Shown: in pieces, positions 34,199-41,614 of the stretch
How positions within the stretch are numbered: the stretch's first letter is position 1
Layout of the letters: the number at the start of each line of letters is the position of its first letter
NCBI RefSeq assembly: GCF_000013225.1
Contig: NC_007776.1
Location: 143,277 to 207,276 of the forward strand
Direction: 5' to 3'
From: Synechococcus sp. JA-2-3B'a(2-13)
GTDB taxonomy: Bacteria > Cyanobacteriota > Cyanobacteriia > Thermostichales > Thermostichaceae
Length of the DNA stretch: 64,000 bases
Program-made: the position numbers and the translations under genes
The notes under the pieces: generated by a model
Database searches by the model: none
What the model saw: the letters and a program-made list of their open reading frames with translations, nothing else
Told to the model about the DNA's origin: nothing

Positions 34199-35048
34199 CT
34201 ATGCCTACCTGGATCTGGAGGCCAAGCGAGAAATTCGGCGCAAGGTTCTCAAGGCCCTGGCCATACCGGGCCATCAAGTTCCCTTTGCTAGCCGGGAAAT
34301 GCCGCTGGCTCGCGGCTGGGGCACAGGGGGATTGCAGCTTACGCTCAGCCTGGTGGGGCCGCAGGACGTGGTGAAGGTCATTGACCAGGGGGCCGATGAC
34401 TCTGTCAATGCCGCCAACTTGCGCCGCTTCATTGCCCAGGTCAGCGGCGCTCGAACAACCACCGACACGCTGGAGGCCACCCTCATCCAAAGCCGCCACC
34501 GCATCCCCGAGGAGCGGCTCCAAGAAGGTCAAATCCTAATCCTGCAAGTTCCCATCCCTGAGCCTCTGCGCTATGTGGAGCCCTCTGACGCCAGGGCGCG
34601 GGAGCTACATGCTCTGGGCGACTATAGCCTGCTGTGGGTGGATCTTTTTGAGGAGCACCTACGCCACGGCCAGAGCCGCAAGGGAGCGGCCTACCCAGTT
34701 CTGGTCCATGGGCGCTATGGGATGGATCCCAGCCCTCTGCCCCGCTGGGATCTGCCCAAGCTGCATCTGGCAGCCCATATCACCCTCTTTGGGGCCGGGC
34801 GGGAGAAGCGGCTCTATGCCGTCCCTCCCTACACCCGGGTGGAGCCCTTGGCCTTTGTGGATCGGCCCTTCCAGCCGGAGCCCATTTTGGGATCCTGCCG
34901 TCGCAGCGGTTGCCGCCACGTCTTCCTCAACGCCATTCCCCAAGAAGATGGCAGCTTGGCCTATGAAATCTCCGACCAGGGCTATATGGAAAAGCTGCTG
35001 GCCGGGAAAACGAGCGGTCCTCTATTTGTGGAGAAAGAGCATGGCTGA
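34182..35048 (+). CDS. phnJ: C-P lyase radical-SAM-like subunit PhnJ, with altered cysteine set
   Basis: A 288-residue PhnJ, which in E. coli uses a [4Fe-4S] cluster, SAM and a thiyl radical to break the C-P bond of the ribosyl phosphonate. Blocks such as AIPGHQVPFASREMPLARGW, KVIDQGADDSVNA, LIQSRHRIPEE, VPIPEPLRYVEP and LFGAGREKRLYAVPPYTRVE are excellent matches. The C-terminal cysteine region differs: E. coli has C241, C244, C266 and C272, whereas here GSCRRSGC gives C239 and C244, and the FVCSDTDYC motif is replaced by YEISDQGYM (I263, M269). These two cysteines are the only ones in the protein. The reading frame is intact to the end and overlaps phnK by 8 bp. Whether it is active is open. 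Confidence 0.9.
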   Translation: MKPKHSYAYLDLEAKREIRRKVLKALAIPGHQVPFASREMPLARGWGTGGLQLTLSLVGPQDVVKVIDQGADDSVNAANLRRFIAQVSGARTTTDTLEATLIQSRHRIPEERLQEGQILILQVPIPEPLRYVEPSDARARELHALGDYSLLWVDLFEEHLRHGQSRKGAAYPVLVHGRYGMDPSPLPRWDLPKLHLAAHITLFGAGREKRLYAVPPYTRVEPLAFVDRPFQPEPILGSCRRSGCRHVFLNAIPQEDGSLAYEISDQGYMEKLLAGKTSGPLFVEKEHG

Positions 35049-35808
35049 GGAGACCCCCCTTCTGGAGCTGGTCAAGGTTTGCAAAGCCTACGGGGATCGC
35101 TGGGCGCTTAAGAACGTCAGCCTCAAGCTCTATCCCCAAGAGGTGCTGGGGGTGGTGGGAGCTTCCGGCAGTGGCAAGACTACTCTTCTGAAGATCCTTT
35201 ACCTTCAGGAGACAGCCCAGGGGGAGTATCGGCTAAACGTGCCGGGTTGGGAGGGACGTAACCTGCTGTTGCTCTCTCGCTACGAGCAGCCTGCAGCGCG
35301 GCACTACCTGGCCATGGTCTATCAGGATGCCGCCCAGGCCCTGCGCATGGGCTTTGCGGCCCTGACTAATGTTGCGGAGCCCCTTGTCCTTAGAGGAGAA
35401 CGGCGGTTTGGAGTGCTGGAAGCGGAGGCGCAGGAGGCTTTGGAGCGAGCCGATTTTCCTTTAGAGCGAGCCGGGGATCCCCCAGCTTCTCTTTCGGGAG
35501 GAGAGCGCCAGCGGGTACAGATTGCCAAAGCTTTAGTCCAAAAGCCTCTGGCTGTTCTTTTGGACGAGCCCACCACCGGTTTGGATTTGCTGGTGCAGGC
35601 CACCTTTCTGGATACTCTGCGCCGCCTCAAGCGGCAGTTGGGGATGAGCCTCATCCTAGTAAGCCACGATCTCTCGGTCGTGAGGGCTGTGGCGGATCGA
35701 ATTGTGGTGTTGTACCAGGGGGAGGTAGTGGAGGAGGGATTGGCCGACCAAGTGCTGGAGGATCCTCGCCACCCCTTTACCCAGGATCTGGTTGCCGCAA
35801 GACTTTAG
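35041..35808 (+). CDS. phnK: C-P lyase ABC-type ATPase PhnK
   Basis: A 255-residue ABC ATPase that docks on the PhnGHIJ core. Walker A GASGSGKTT, signature LSGGERQRVQIAKAL, Walker B LAVLLDEPTTGLD and H-loop VSHDLSVVR are intact. PhnK-typical features are ILYLQETAQGEYRL and AMVYQDAAQALRMGF. It resembles oligopeptide-transport ATPases (C-terminal HPFTQDLVAA). ATG 35041 overlaps the phnJ stop by 8 bp; the frame is open far upstream but that part is the phnJ shadow. Confidence 0.9.
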   Translation: MAEETPLLELVKVCKAYGDRWALKNVSLKLYPQEVLGVVGASGSGKTTLLKILYLQETAQGEYRLNVPGWEGRNLLLLSRYEQPAARHYLAMVYQDAAQALRMGFAALTNVAEPLVLRGERRFGVLEAEAQEALERADFPLERAGDPPASLSGGERQRVQIAKALVQKPLAVLLDEPTTGLDLLVQATFLDTLRRLKRQLGMSLILVSHDLSVVRAVADRIVVLYQGEVVEEGLADQVLEDPRHPFTQDLVAARL

Positions 35809-35818
35809 GAAGGGCAAG

Positions 35819-36514
35819 GTGTTGCAGGTCGTTAACTTAGAAAAGCGGTTCTTTCTTCACCGACTGGGGCGAGAGGTTCTGGCCTTCCAGCAGGTGAGCT
35901 TTTCCCTGCAAGCCGGAGAGTTTTTGCTGCTGGAGGGCCCCAACGGCTCTGGCAAGTCTTCTCTACTGCGAACCCTCTACCGCAGCTATTGGCCTACGGC
36001 AGGACAAGCCCTCCTGCAGACCCCTCTGGGAACGGTGGATCTGGCCCGCTTAGGGGATCGCGAGGTGTTAGCAATCCGCCGCGAGCGCATCGGCTACGTC
36101 AGCCAGTTTCTGGATCCCAGGCCCCGCACCACGGCCTTGGAGCTGGTTGCGGAGCCCTTGCTGTGGCAGGGAGTAGCGGAAAACCAAGCGCGACATCGAG
36201 CAGCAGAGCTGCTCCTGGAGCTGGGTCTGAAGCCAGAGTTGCTGGAGACTTTTCCAACCAGCTTCTCGGGGGGCGAGAAACAGAAAGTCAACTTGGCTCG
36301 CTCTCTCATCCACCCCTATCCGCTGCTGCTTCTGGACGAGCCCACCGCCAGCTTGGATACTGCAGCCAAGTTGGCCTTGCGAGAACGCCTACGAGCCTTG
36401 AAGCAGCAGGGAACAGCTATCATTGGCGTTTTTCACTCCTTAGACGATGTGTCGGGTTTGGTTGACAAAACCTATTCCCTGGAGGTGAGGGCAAATGTGG
36501 CTAGCAGGGCCTAA
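35819..36514 (+). CDS. phnL: C-P lyase ABC-type ATPase PhnL
   Basis: A 231-residue ABC protein needed with PhnGHI to form the triphosphate intermediate. Walker A GPNGSGKSS, signature FSGGEKQKVNLARSL, Walker B LLLLDEPTASLD, and H-loop position FHSLDD (histidine present). IGYVSQFLDPRPRTTALELV matches PhnL. I use the GTG at 35819 since AGGAAGG is six bases upstream and the protein then starts MLQVVNLEKRF, as in the family; a TTG at 35792 would overlap phnK. It overlaps phnM by 20 bp. Confidence 0.88.
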   Translation: MLQVVNLEKRFFLHRLGREVLAFQQVSFSLQAGEFLLLEGPNGSGKSSLLRTLYRSYWPTAGQALLQTPLGTVDLARLGDREVLAIRRERIGYVSQFLDPRPRTTALELVAEPLLWQGVAENQARHRAAELLLELGLKPELLETFPTSFSGGEKQKVNLARSLIHPYPLLLLDEPTASLDTAAKLALRERLRALKQQGTAIIGVFHSLDDVSGLVDKTYSLEVRANVASRA

Positions 36515-37634
36515 GCTAGTTCTCCCCGATGGTGTCCTCCCGGTGGGATCCCTGCGGCTGGAGGAGGAGCGGATTGCCGAGATTCGGCAGGGGCAAGTGG
36601 GGGAAGGGATCCCTTTGCGAGGACTTACCCTGGTGCCCGGCGTAGTCGACCTCCATACCGATAGCCTGGAGCCCGAGCTGGAGCCGCGCCCAGGGGTACA
36701 GCTGGCGGTGGACATGGCCTTGGGGATTTGGGAAAACCGAGCTTTGGCGGCGGGGATTACCACTGCCTTTGTAACTCTGTCCTTTTGGGAAGGCCTGCCT
36801 GGCTGGCGCAGCCCAGAAACGGCCTTGGCTATGGCAGAGCAGTTGGTGGCGCTGCGTTCCCAGCTGGCTCTGGACTTGAGGATCCACGCTCGCTATGAAC
36901 TCTCGCGCCCCTTGGGAGCAGCAGCTGTTCGCCAAGCTCTCAGCCAAGGCTGGGTGGATCTCCTTTCCTTCATGGACCACACCCCCGGCCAAGGCCAATT
37001 CCGGACGCCGGAGGACTACATCCGCTACATGGCTCGCCATCTGGCCCGGCCTTCCGAGGAGGTTGCCGCTAGTTTGGCGGCCAAGGCGGGGGAGGAGACC
37101 TTGCAGAGCTTTGCCCAATTGGCTCAGCAAGCGCAAGCTTTGGGGGTACCTTTGGCTTCCCACGACGACGACTGCCCCGCCAAGGTTCAGTTAATGGCCA
37201 AGATGGGCCTGAAAATTAGCGAGTTTCCGGTTACCCTAGCAGCAGCTTTGGAAGCGCGGAAACTGGGCCTGCTGGTGGTCATGGGGGCTCCCAATGCCCT
37301 GAGGGGATCCTCCCATGTCGGCAATCTCTCCGCTTCGGAGGCTCTACAAGTAGGAGCCCTAGGCGCCTTGGCCACTGACTACTCCCCCGCTTCAGCCTTG
37401 AGGGCTGCCTTTGCCTTGGCGGAGAAGCAGCTGCTGGATCTGCCCCAAGCCATAGCTTTGGTCACTCACAACCCTGCCCAGGCGGTTGGTCTGCAGGATC
37501 GGGGAGCCCTTCGCCCAGGCCTAAGAGCCGATCTAGTGGTGCTGCGGGAGAAACCCTTCCAGGTTATGGGTGTATTCGTTGCCGGCAGGCCCGTCTTTCT
37601 CAGAGATAGCCTCTGTTGGAGGGGGGTCTTCTAG
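36495..37634 (+). CDS. phnM: Alpha-D-ribose 1-methylphosphonate 5-triphosphate diphosphatase PhnM
   Basis: A 379-residue amidohydrolase-fold enzyme that removes pyrophosphate from the ribosyl triphosphate, giving the PhnJ substrate. VPGVVDLHTDSLEPELEPRP carries the first metal ligands, followed by FMDHTPGQGQF, LASHDDDC and SDYSP-like LATDYSPASALRAAF near the end. GGAGGTGAGGG precedes ATG 36495. It is the last phn gene here; phnN, phnO, phnP and a phnF regulator are not in this window, although PhnP (cyclic phosphate hydrolysis) is normally required downstream of PhnJ. Confidence 0.92.
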   Translation: MWLAGPKLVLPDGVLPVGSLRLEEERIAEIRQGQVGEGIPLRGLTLVPGVVDLHTDSLEPELEPRPGVQLAVDMALGIWENRALAAGITTAFVTLSFWEGLPGWRSPETALAMAEQLVALRSQLALDLRIHARYELSRPLGAAAVRQALSQGWVDLLSFMDHTPGQGQFRTPEDYIRYMARHLARPSEEVAASLAAKAGEETLQSFAQLAQQAQALGVPLASHDDDCPAKVQLMAKMGLKISEFPVTLAAALEARKLGLLVVMGAPNALRGSSHVGNLSASEALQVGALGALATDYSPASALRAAFALAEKQLLDLPQAIALVTHNPAQAVGLQDRGALRPGLRADLVVLREKPFQVMGVFVAGRPVFLRDSLCWRGVF

Positions 37635-37674
37635 GCTTCCCGCCAAGGCCTAGGTTGGAAGGCGAAGACAAGAC

Positions 37675-40029
37675 TTAGTCCTGCCCGAAGGCAACCCTGG
37701 GCAGCAGTTTCCGGGTTGGCTTGCGCTCCAGGGACAGGGCAGGCCGTTCCAAGCGCGTATCCACCAGTACCGAGGGAGAGGCCAAGTTAACGCGCTCCAG
37801 CAGACGCCGCAGCAGTTGAGCATCGATGATGTCCACCCCTTGGCGGGCTGTCGCCGTTCCGGCCACCAGGGGGGTAGGGGTGGCTGGAAGGGGGGATCCC
37901 ATCTCACTGCGCTCAGGTGCAGCCAGCACCAATTCCGCCATTGCCTGGGCCAGCTCTTGACCATACACCCCATCAGGGCCCGAAGGGAGTAGATCCAGCC
38001 GTCCCTGCTGAGTGGCCAGGTGGCTCAACCCCAGTTGCACCGCCACCACCGCCGCCCCCCGATCCCCCCGCCTCAAAGTGCGTTGGCTGGCCAAGACGCT
38101 CTCTAGCTGGGCTTTGGCTGCATCTTGGTCGCTAGCTGGCAAAAGTTGCACTAGCCCTTCCAGCTGATCTCCCTCAGAGCCAGCCTTGGCCTCGGGATGG
38201 GGATCCTCCCGCCAAAGGCGAGTCAGGTCGTAGAGCAAGATGGCATGGGGCACAGGACGGCTGGGCTGGTTGGGACCGGCATGGCCGGTGGCGAGGATCT
38301 CCCCTTGGTAGACCAGGGAGGTGCTAAAGCCAGAGTCCAGCAGCACGGCTTCCCGGATCCCGGTTTTGGGCAGCAGACTGGCCAGGATGGCGGCGTTGAC
38401 GTGGGTTTTGGTAACTCCGATCACCACCCGCTCCTGGTCATCTACCCCAAAGAAAGCTCTGGGGCGAAACTCAGCAGCGCTGGCAAGGCGGAACGAGTTG
38501 ATCTCCGCCGGAGAGAGGGCATGGCCATCCTTAACCAGCCACAGACCGGCCACAAACAGATCCGTGACATCCGGCATCAACTGGCGGATGTTCTCCAAGT
38601 GGGTCATGGTGTCGGGATCAAAGGGCACAAAGCGGAGGCGATCCCTGCCCAGCAGCACCAGCGGCCGGCCGCGGATTGCCTGGTCATCTTCGGGACGACC
38701 GGGGATGAAGGTCTTGTGGTTGGCAGCCATCGCCGGCCCCACCATGACATTGCTGGCAGAGTTGATCCAAGGGATGGAGAAAAAGCTGCCATTGATGCCG
38801 GCATCGGCCTGGTAGCGCTGGGCCAGGGTGCTGACCTCGTAGCGCCGCTCCGCATGCACCGTAGCCGCCCGCCCGCCGCGAAGGGTGAGAACACGCACCT
38901 GGTTGATCACTTCGTCGGTCAAGGCCAACGGTTGGGTCACATCCAGCCGGTAGTCGGGGCTGCGGTTGAGGCTAAAGGTGCGGGCGCCAATGATGGCCTC
39001 GGTGATGCGAAACTGGTTAAAGCGTCGCACCTCCAGCAAGTTGGGCGATTGTCCTGTAAAACCGGGATCCATCGTAAAAGACATCCGGTAACCGGCATCG
39101 GCCAGGTATTGCTTCACCCGCTCGTCCCGGTTGCCTTCGGGATAGGCAAAGTAGTGGATGGGGTGGCCCAGCTCCTGCTCCAACTTGGCCTTGCAGTCAA
39201 ACACCTCTCGCCGCAGACGGGCATCGTCTAGCACCCGCAGGTCAGGAGGATGGTTGACGGTATGGGCGGCAAAGTCGATCAGCCCGCTGGCATCCATCTC
39301 CCGCATCTGATCCCAGGTGAAGTGATCCTTGCTGGTGGGCACGCCGACAAAGCCGGTTTGCACAAAGTAGGTGGCGGGGTAGTTGTACTCCTTCAAAAGG
39401 GGGTAGGCGTTCTCGTACAGGCCCAGGTAGGCGTCGTCAAAAGTGAGCAAAATGGCTTTTTCGGGCAAGGGATCCCCGTCCCGCAGGTGTTTGTACAGTT
39501 GGTCGATGTGGATGGGGGTCAACCCCGCCTGCTTAATGGCCTCAAAGTGTTGCCGCAGCTCCGCCGCCGTAGTGTCGAACCAGACCTGCTTGCGGCCAGC
39601 CACCACATCGTGATACATGATGGCGGGCACATAAGAAAGGCTGGCCAAGGGATCCAAAGCAAAGGGATCCCGTTCCAGTTGGGTCTCTAAGGAGATGGGC
39701 AAGCGCTGTTGAGCCGCTTTAGCGTGGGCGCGGGGGGCAGGGATCTCCGCTAGAGGTGGCGAGAGCCCCGGCAGGCGGCTGACCCAATCGGGATGAGCAG
39801 TTGCCCAGGCTACCAGGGCTCCAGTCCCAAACCCCAGCAGGATCACCAGCAAGCTGAAAAAGTGGAACGACCTAAGGCGAGACTTTGCCGGCGAACGTCG
39901 AGGGGGATGGGGAAAGCTCTGTCGTGAAGTGGGTGAGGAGTATGGCTGGGATCCCCTTGCTGACCCAAAGCCTGCATGGCCTTGGGGCATCGACCCTCCC
40001 AAGCGCGTCGGCTGTCGTCGAGATGTCAT
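37675..40029 (-). CDS. Polysaccharide deacetylase fused to a phosphodiester glycosidase domain
   Basis: A 784-residue protein. After a disordered N-terminus comes a membrane helix (FHFFSLLVILLGFGTGALVA, about residues 55-75). Residues 125-320 form a NodB-type deacetylase: PAIMYHDVV, ILLTFDDAYLGLYENAYPLL (metal aspartates), AAHTVNHPPDLRVL and YFAYPEGNRD. Residues 365-610 match the NAGPA family (GINGSFFSIP, GVDDQERVVIGVTKTHVNAA and LLDSGFSTSLVYQGE), which cleave phosphodiester-linked sugars. A C-terminal part (ALRRGDRGAAVVAVQLGL-like, RTLRRGDRGAAVVAVQLGL) resembles a peptidoglycan-binding repeat. It probably remodels envelope polysaccharide. ATG 40029 is used rather than a TTG at 40056. Confidence 0.82.
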   Translation of the reverse strand: MTSRRQPTRLGGSMPQGHAGFGSARGSQPYSSPTSRQSFPHPPRRSPAKSRLRSFHFFSLLVILLGFGTGALVAWATAHPDWVSRLPGLSPPLAEIPAPRAHAKAAQQRLPISLETQLERDPFALDPLASLSYVPAIMYHDVVAGRKQVWFDTTAAELRQHFEAIKQAGLTPIHIDQLYKHLRDGDPLPEKAILLTFDDAYLGLYENAYPLLKEYNYPATYFVQTGFVGVPTSKDHFTWDQMREMDASGLIDFAAHTVNHPPDLRVLDDARLRREVFDCKAKLEQELGHPIHYFAYPEGNRDERVKQYLADAGYRMSFTMDPGFTGQSPNLLEVRRFNQFRITEAIIGARTFSLNRSPDYRLDVTQPLALTDEVINQVRVLTLRGGRAATVHAERRYEVSTLAQRYQADAGINGSFFSIPWINSASNVMVGPAMAANHKTFIPGRPEDDQAIRGRPLVLLGRDRLRFVPFDPDTMTHLENIRQLMPDVTDLFVAGLWLVKDGHALSPAEINSFRLASAAEFRPRAFFGVDDQERVVIGVTKTHVNAAILASLLPKTGIREAVLLDSGFSTSLVYQGEILATGHAGPNQPSRPVPHAILLYDLTRLWREDPHPEAKAGSEGDQLEGLVQLLPASDQDAAKAQLESVLASQRTLRRGDRGAAVVAVQLGLSHLATQQGRLDLLPSGPDGVYGQELAQAMAELVLAAPERSEMGSPLPATPTPLVAGTATARQGVDIIDAQLLRRLLERVNLASPSVLVDTRLERPALSLERKPTRKLLPRVAFGQD

Positions 40030-40295
40030 GGCCTCACTCCCCACTCCCAATTGCAAAAGCTCAGCCCTCGCCGGAACGCCTTTTCCTACCCAAAGCCCAC
40101 CCCCAGGACAGCAGGAAAAGGCAGCCTTCCAGGCAACGGCAAAACCAACGCCAGCCTACCACCCCATCCTCAGGTTGGGGATAGGGGAGAAATCGCCGCA
40201 TGCTTTCTACAGGGATCCCTCGTTGAAATTGTTTGAACCAGAACGGCCTGGACAGGTGGCCTGAAAGAACCCAGAACCTCCCAGGAAGCCGCCCG

Positions 40296-40787
40296 CTACT
40301 CAAGGGTGCTTAGCAGATTGGACTCGGCAATGCTGACGATCTTGCCTCCCATTTGGGTGATCCGTTTCACTTCTTGGGAAAGGCGGCTGAAGGGCACTTT
40401 GTACTCGACAACACTTCTGCGCACACCTCCTCCCACGAGGCCGGATACCTTGATGGCGAAGATTTTATCGCTATTGGGCAGCCCTCCTTCTGAGCTGCTG
40501 GCCTGAGCAACCTCTGGTTCTGGAGCCGATGCCACCTGAGGCGCCGTGGCGACGCTCTCCCGCTCCAGGAGTAGCCGCCAGCTGCGGGGATAGGCAGGCG
40601 CCAAACGATAGACCACCTTATAGGAGCCGGCTATGTGGTCATCCTCGGCCTCCACCTTCACCACAGTTCCCGCTGGAATGTCCAGCTTGGCCCCCTTAGA
40701 CATGACTTTAATTCCCGGCCAATTGGTGGGCACATCCGTCAGCAGCTCGACCTCAAAGGCTTGATCCCCCAACAACAACTTGGCCAT
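40296..40787 (-). CDS. Protein with C-terminal CpcD-like phycobilisome linker domain
   Basis: A 163-residue protein. The C-terminal 55 residues (from about 106: DKIFAIKVSGL, then VVEYKVPFSRLSQEVKRITQ and MGGKIVSI) match the CpcD/ApcC capping-linker fold, including the V-P-(Y/F)-S-R and GGKIV pattern also seen at the N-terminus of cyanobacterial PetH. The first 70 residues (LLLGDQAFEVELLTDVPTNW and a beta-rich stretch) match nothing I recognise, and residues 75-105 are a proline/alanine linker. It is not in a cpc or apc operon. GGAG lies upstream of ATG 40787. A role in phycobilisome or thylakoid association is inference. Confidence 0.7.
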   Translation of the reverse strand: MAKLLLGDQAFEVELLTDVPTNWPGIKVMSKGAKLDIPAGTVVKVEAEDDHIAGSYKVVYRLAPAYPRSWRLLLERESVATAPQVASAPEPEVAQASSSEGGLPNSDKIFAIKVSGLVGGGVRRSVVEYKVPFSRLSQEVKRITQMGGKIVSIAESNLLSTLE

Positions 40788-40909
40788 CTCAACAACTCCG
40801 TTTTGCTCAGCACTCAGTGGCGAGAGAGCCGCTCACAGCCACAGCTTTACCGTCAGACATTCTACCGCTGCCAGGTGCCCACCAGAAGCTTCCCGCTGGC
40901 ATGGGTCAG

Positions 40910-40974
40910 CTGACGTCCTCCCTTCAACGAATTGAGGGAGATCACTGATGTCCTCCCATTCTAGAATTGGGGTG
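40910..40974 (-). repeat. Two tandem IS605-like end hairpins
   Basis: Read on the minus strand there are two units each ending GGGAGGACRTCAG: 40910-40940, with a CTCCCT...AGGGAG stem, and 40945-40974, with CCC-ATTCTAGAAT-TGGG. These resemble right ends of IS200/IS605 elements, like 21319-21345. No transposase is attached. Confidence 0.5.
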
Positions 40975-41026
40975 TTGTAGATTTGTTAAGCAGCTGTAGA
41001 TTTATTGCGGAGGTAGAGGGAGCGCC

Positions 41027-41581
41027 ATGAACCTGTTGAGCTTGGCCTTGCCGGATCTGTCGGCAGCTTCGGATGGGTTAGCCGCCACCTTGCAGCCCGT
41101 AGCCCAGTTTTTTGCCGGCCTTAACTTGCCCCAACCCATTGTGCAATGGGGTCACCCCTTGATGATGGGGATCGTGGTGGTGGTGATGGGCAGCTTTGTC
41201 GGCCTGACTGGGTGGCGAGGACGGGCCTTGCGTCTGGCAGCCGCCTCCACAGCGCCAGAGGGATCCCTGCCGGAAGCGGCCCAGAAGCCTCTGCTTGACC
41301 ACCGCAAATTGGCCCCCTGGATGGCCACCTTCATTGCCTTGGGCTACACTGGCGGCCTTCTTTCTCTGGTGATGCAAGGGAAGCCCCTGTTGAGCAGCCC
41401 CCATTTTTGGACGGGATCCCTGGTGTTGCTGTTGTTGGCGGTGAATGGAGCTTTGTCCCTCAGCGGCTTTGGGGGCAACCGCGCTGCTTTGCGCACCACC
41501 CATGCCTATGTGGGCAGCCTCATTCTATGTGTACTGTTTGCCCATGCCCTGCTTGGGCTCAAGCTGGGTTTGTCGTTGTGA
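41027..41581 (+). CDS. DUF4079 membrane protein
   Basis: A 184-residue protein with four hydrophobic helices, of the cyanobacterial DUF4079 family related in topology to cytochrome b561-like proteins. Conserved histidines occur in QWGHPLMMGI, LDHRKLAPWMA, HFWTGSLVLL, RTTHAYVGSL and FAHALLG, a pattern that could bind haem, though this is inference. Start ATG 41027 follows GGAGGTAGAGGGAG. Monocistronic; the convergent GIDE gene ends 34 bp downstream. Confidence 0.8.
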   Translation: MNLLSLALPDLSAASDGLAATLQPVAQFFAGLNLPQPIVQWGHPLMMGIVVVVMGSFVGLTGWRGRALRLAAASTAPEGSLPEAAQKPLLDHRKLAPWMATFIALGYTGGLLSLVMQGKPLLSSPHFWTGSLVLLLLAVNGALSLSGFGGNRAALRTTHAYVGSLILCVLFAHALLGLKLGLSL

Positions 41582-41614
41582 GTGGCAGTAGGCTTCCCTC
41601 TGCCTGGGCAGGAA

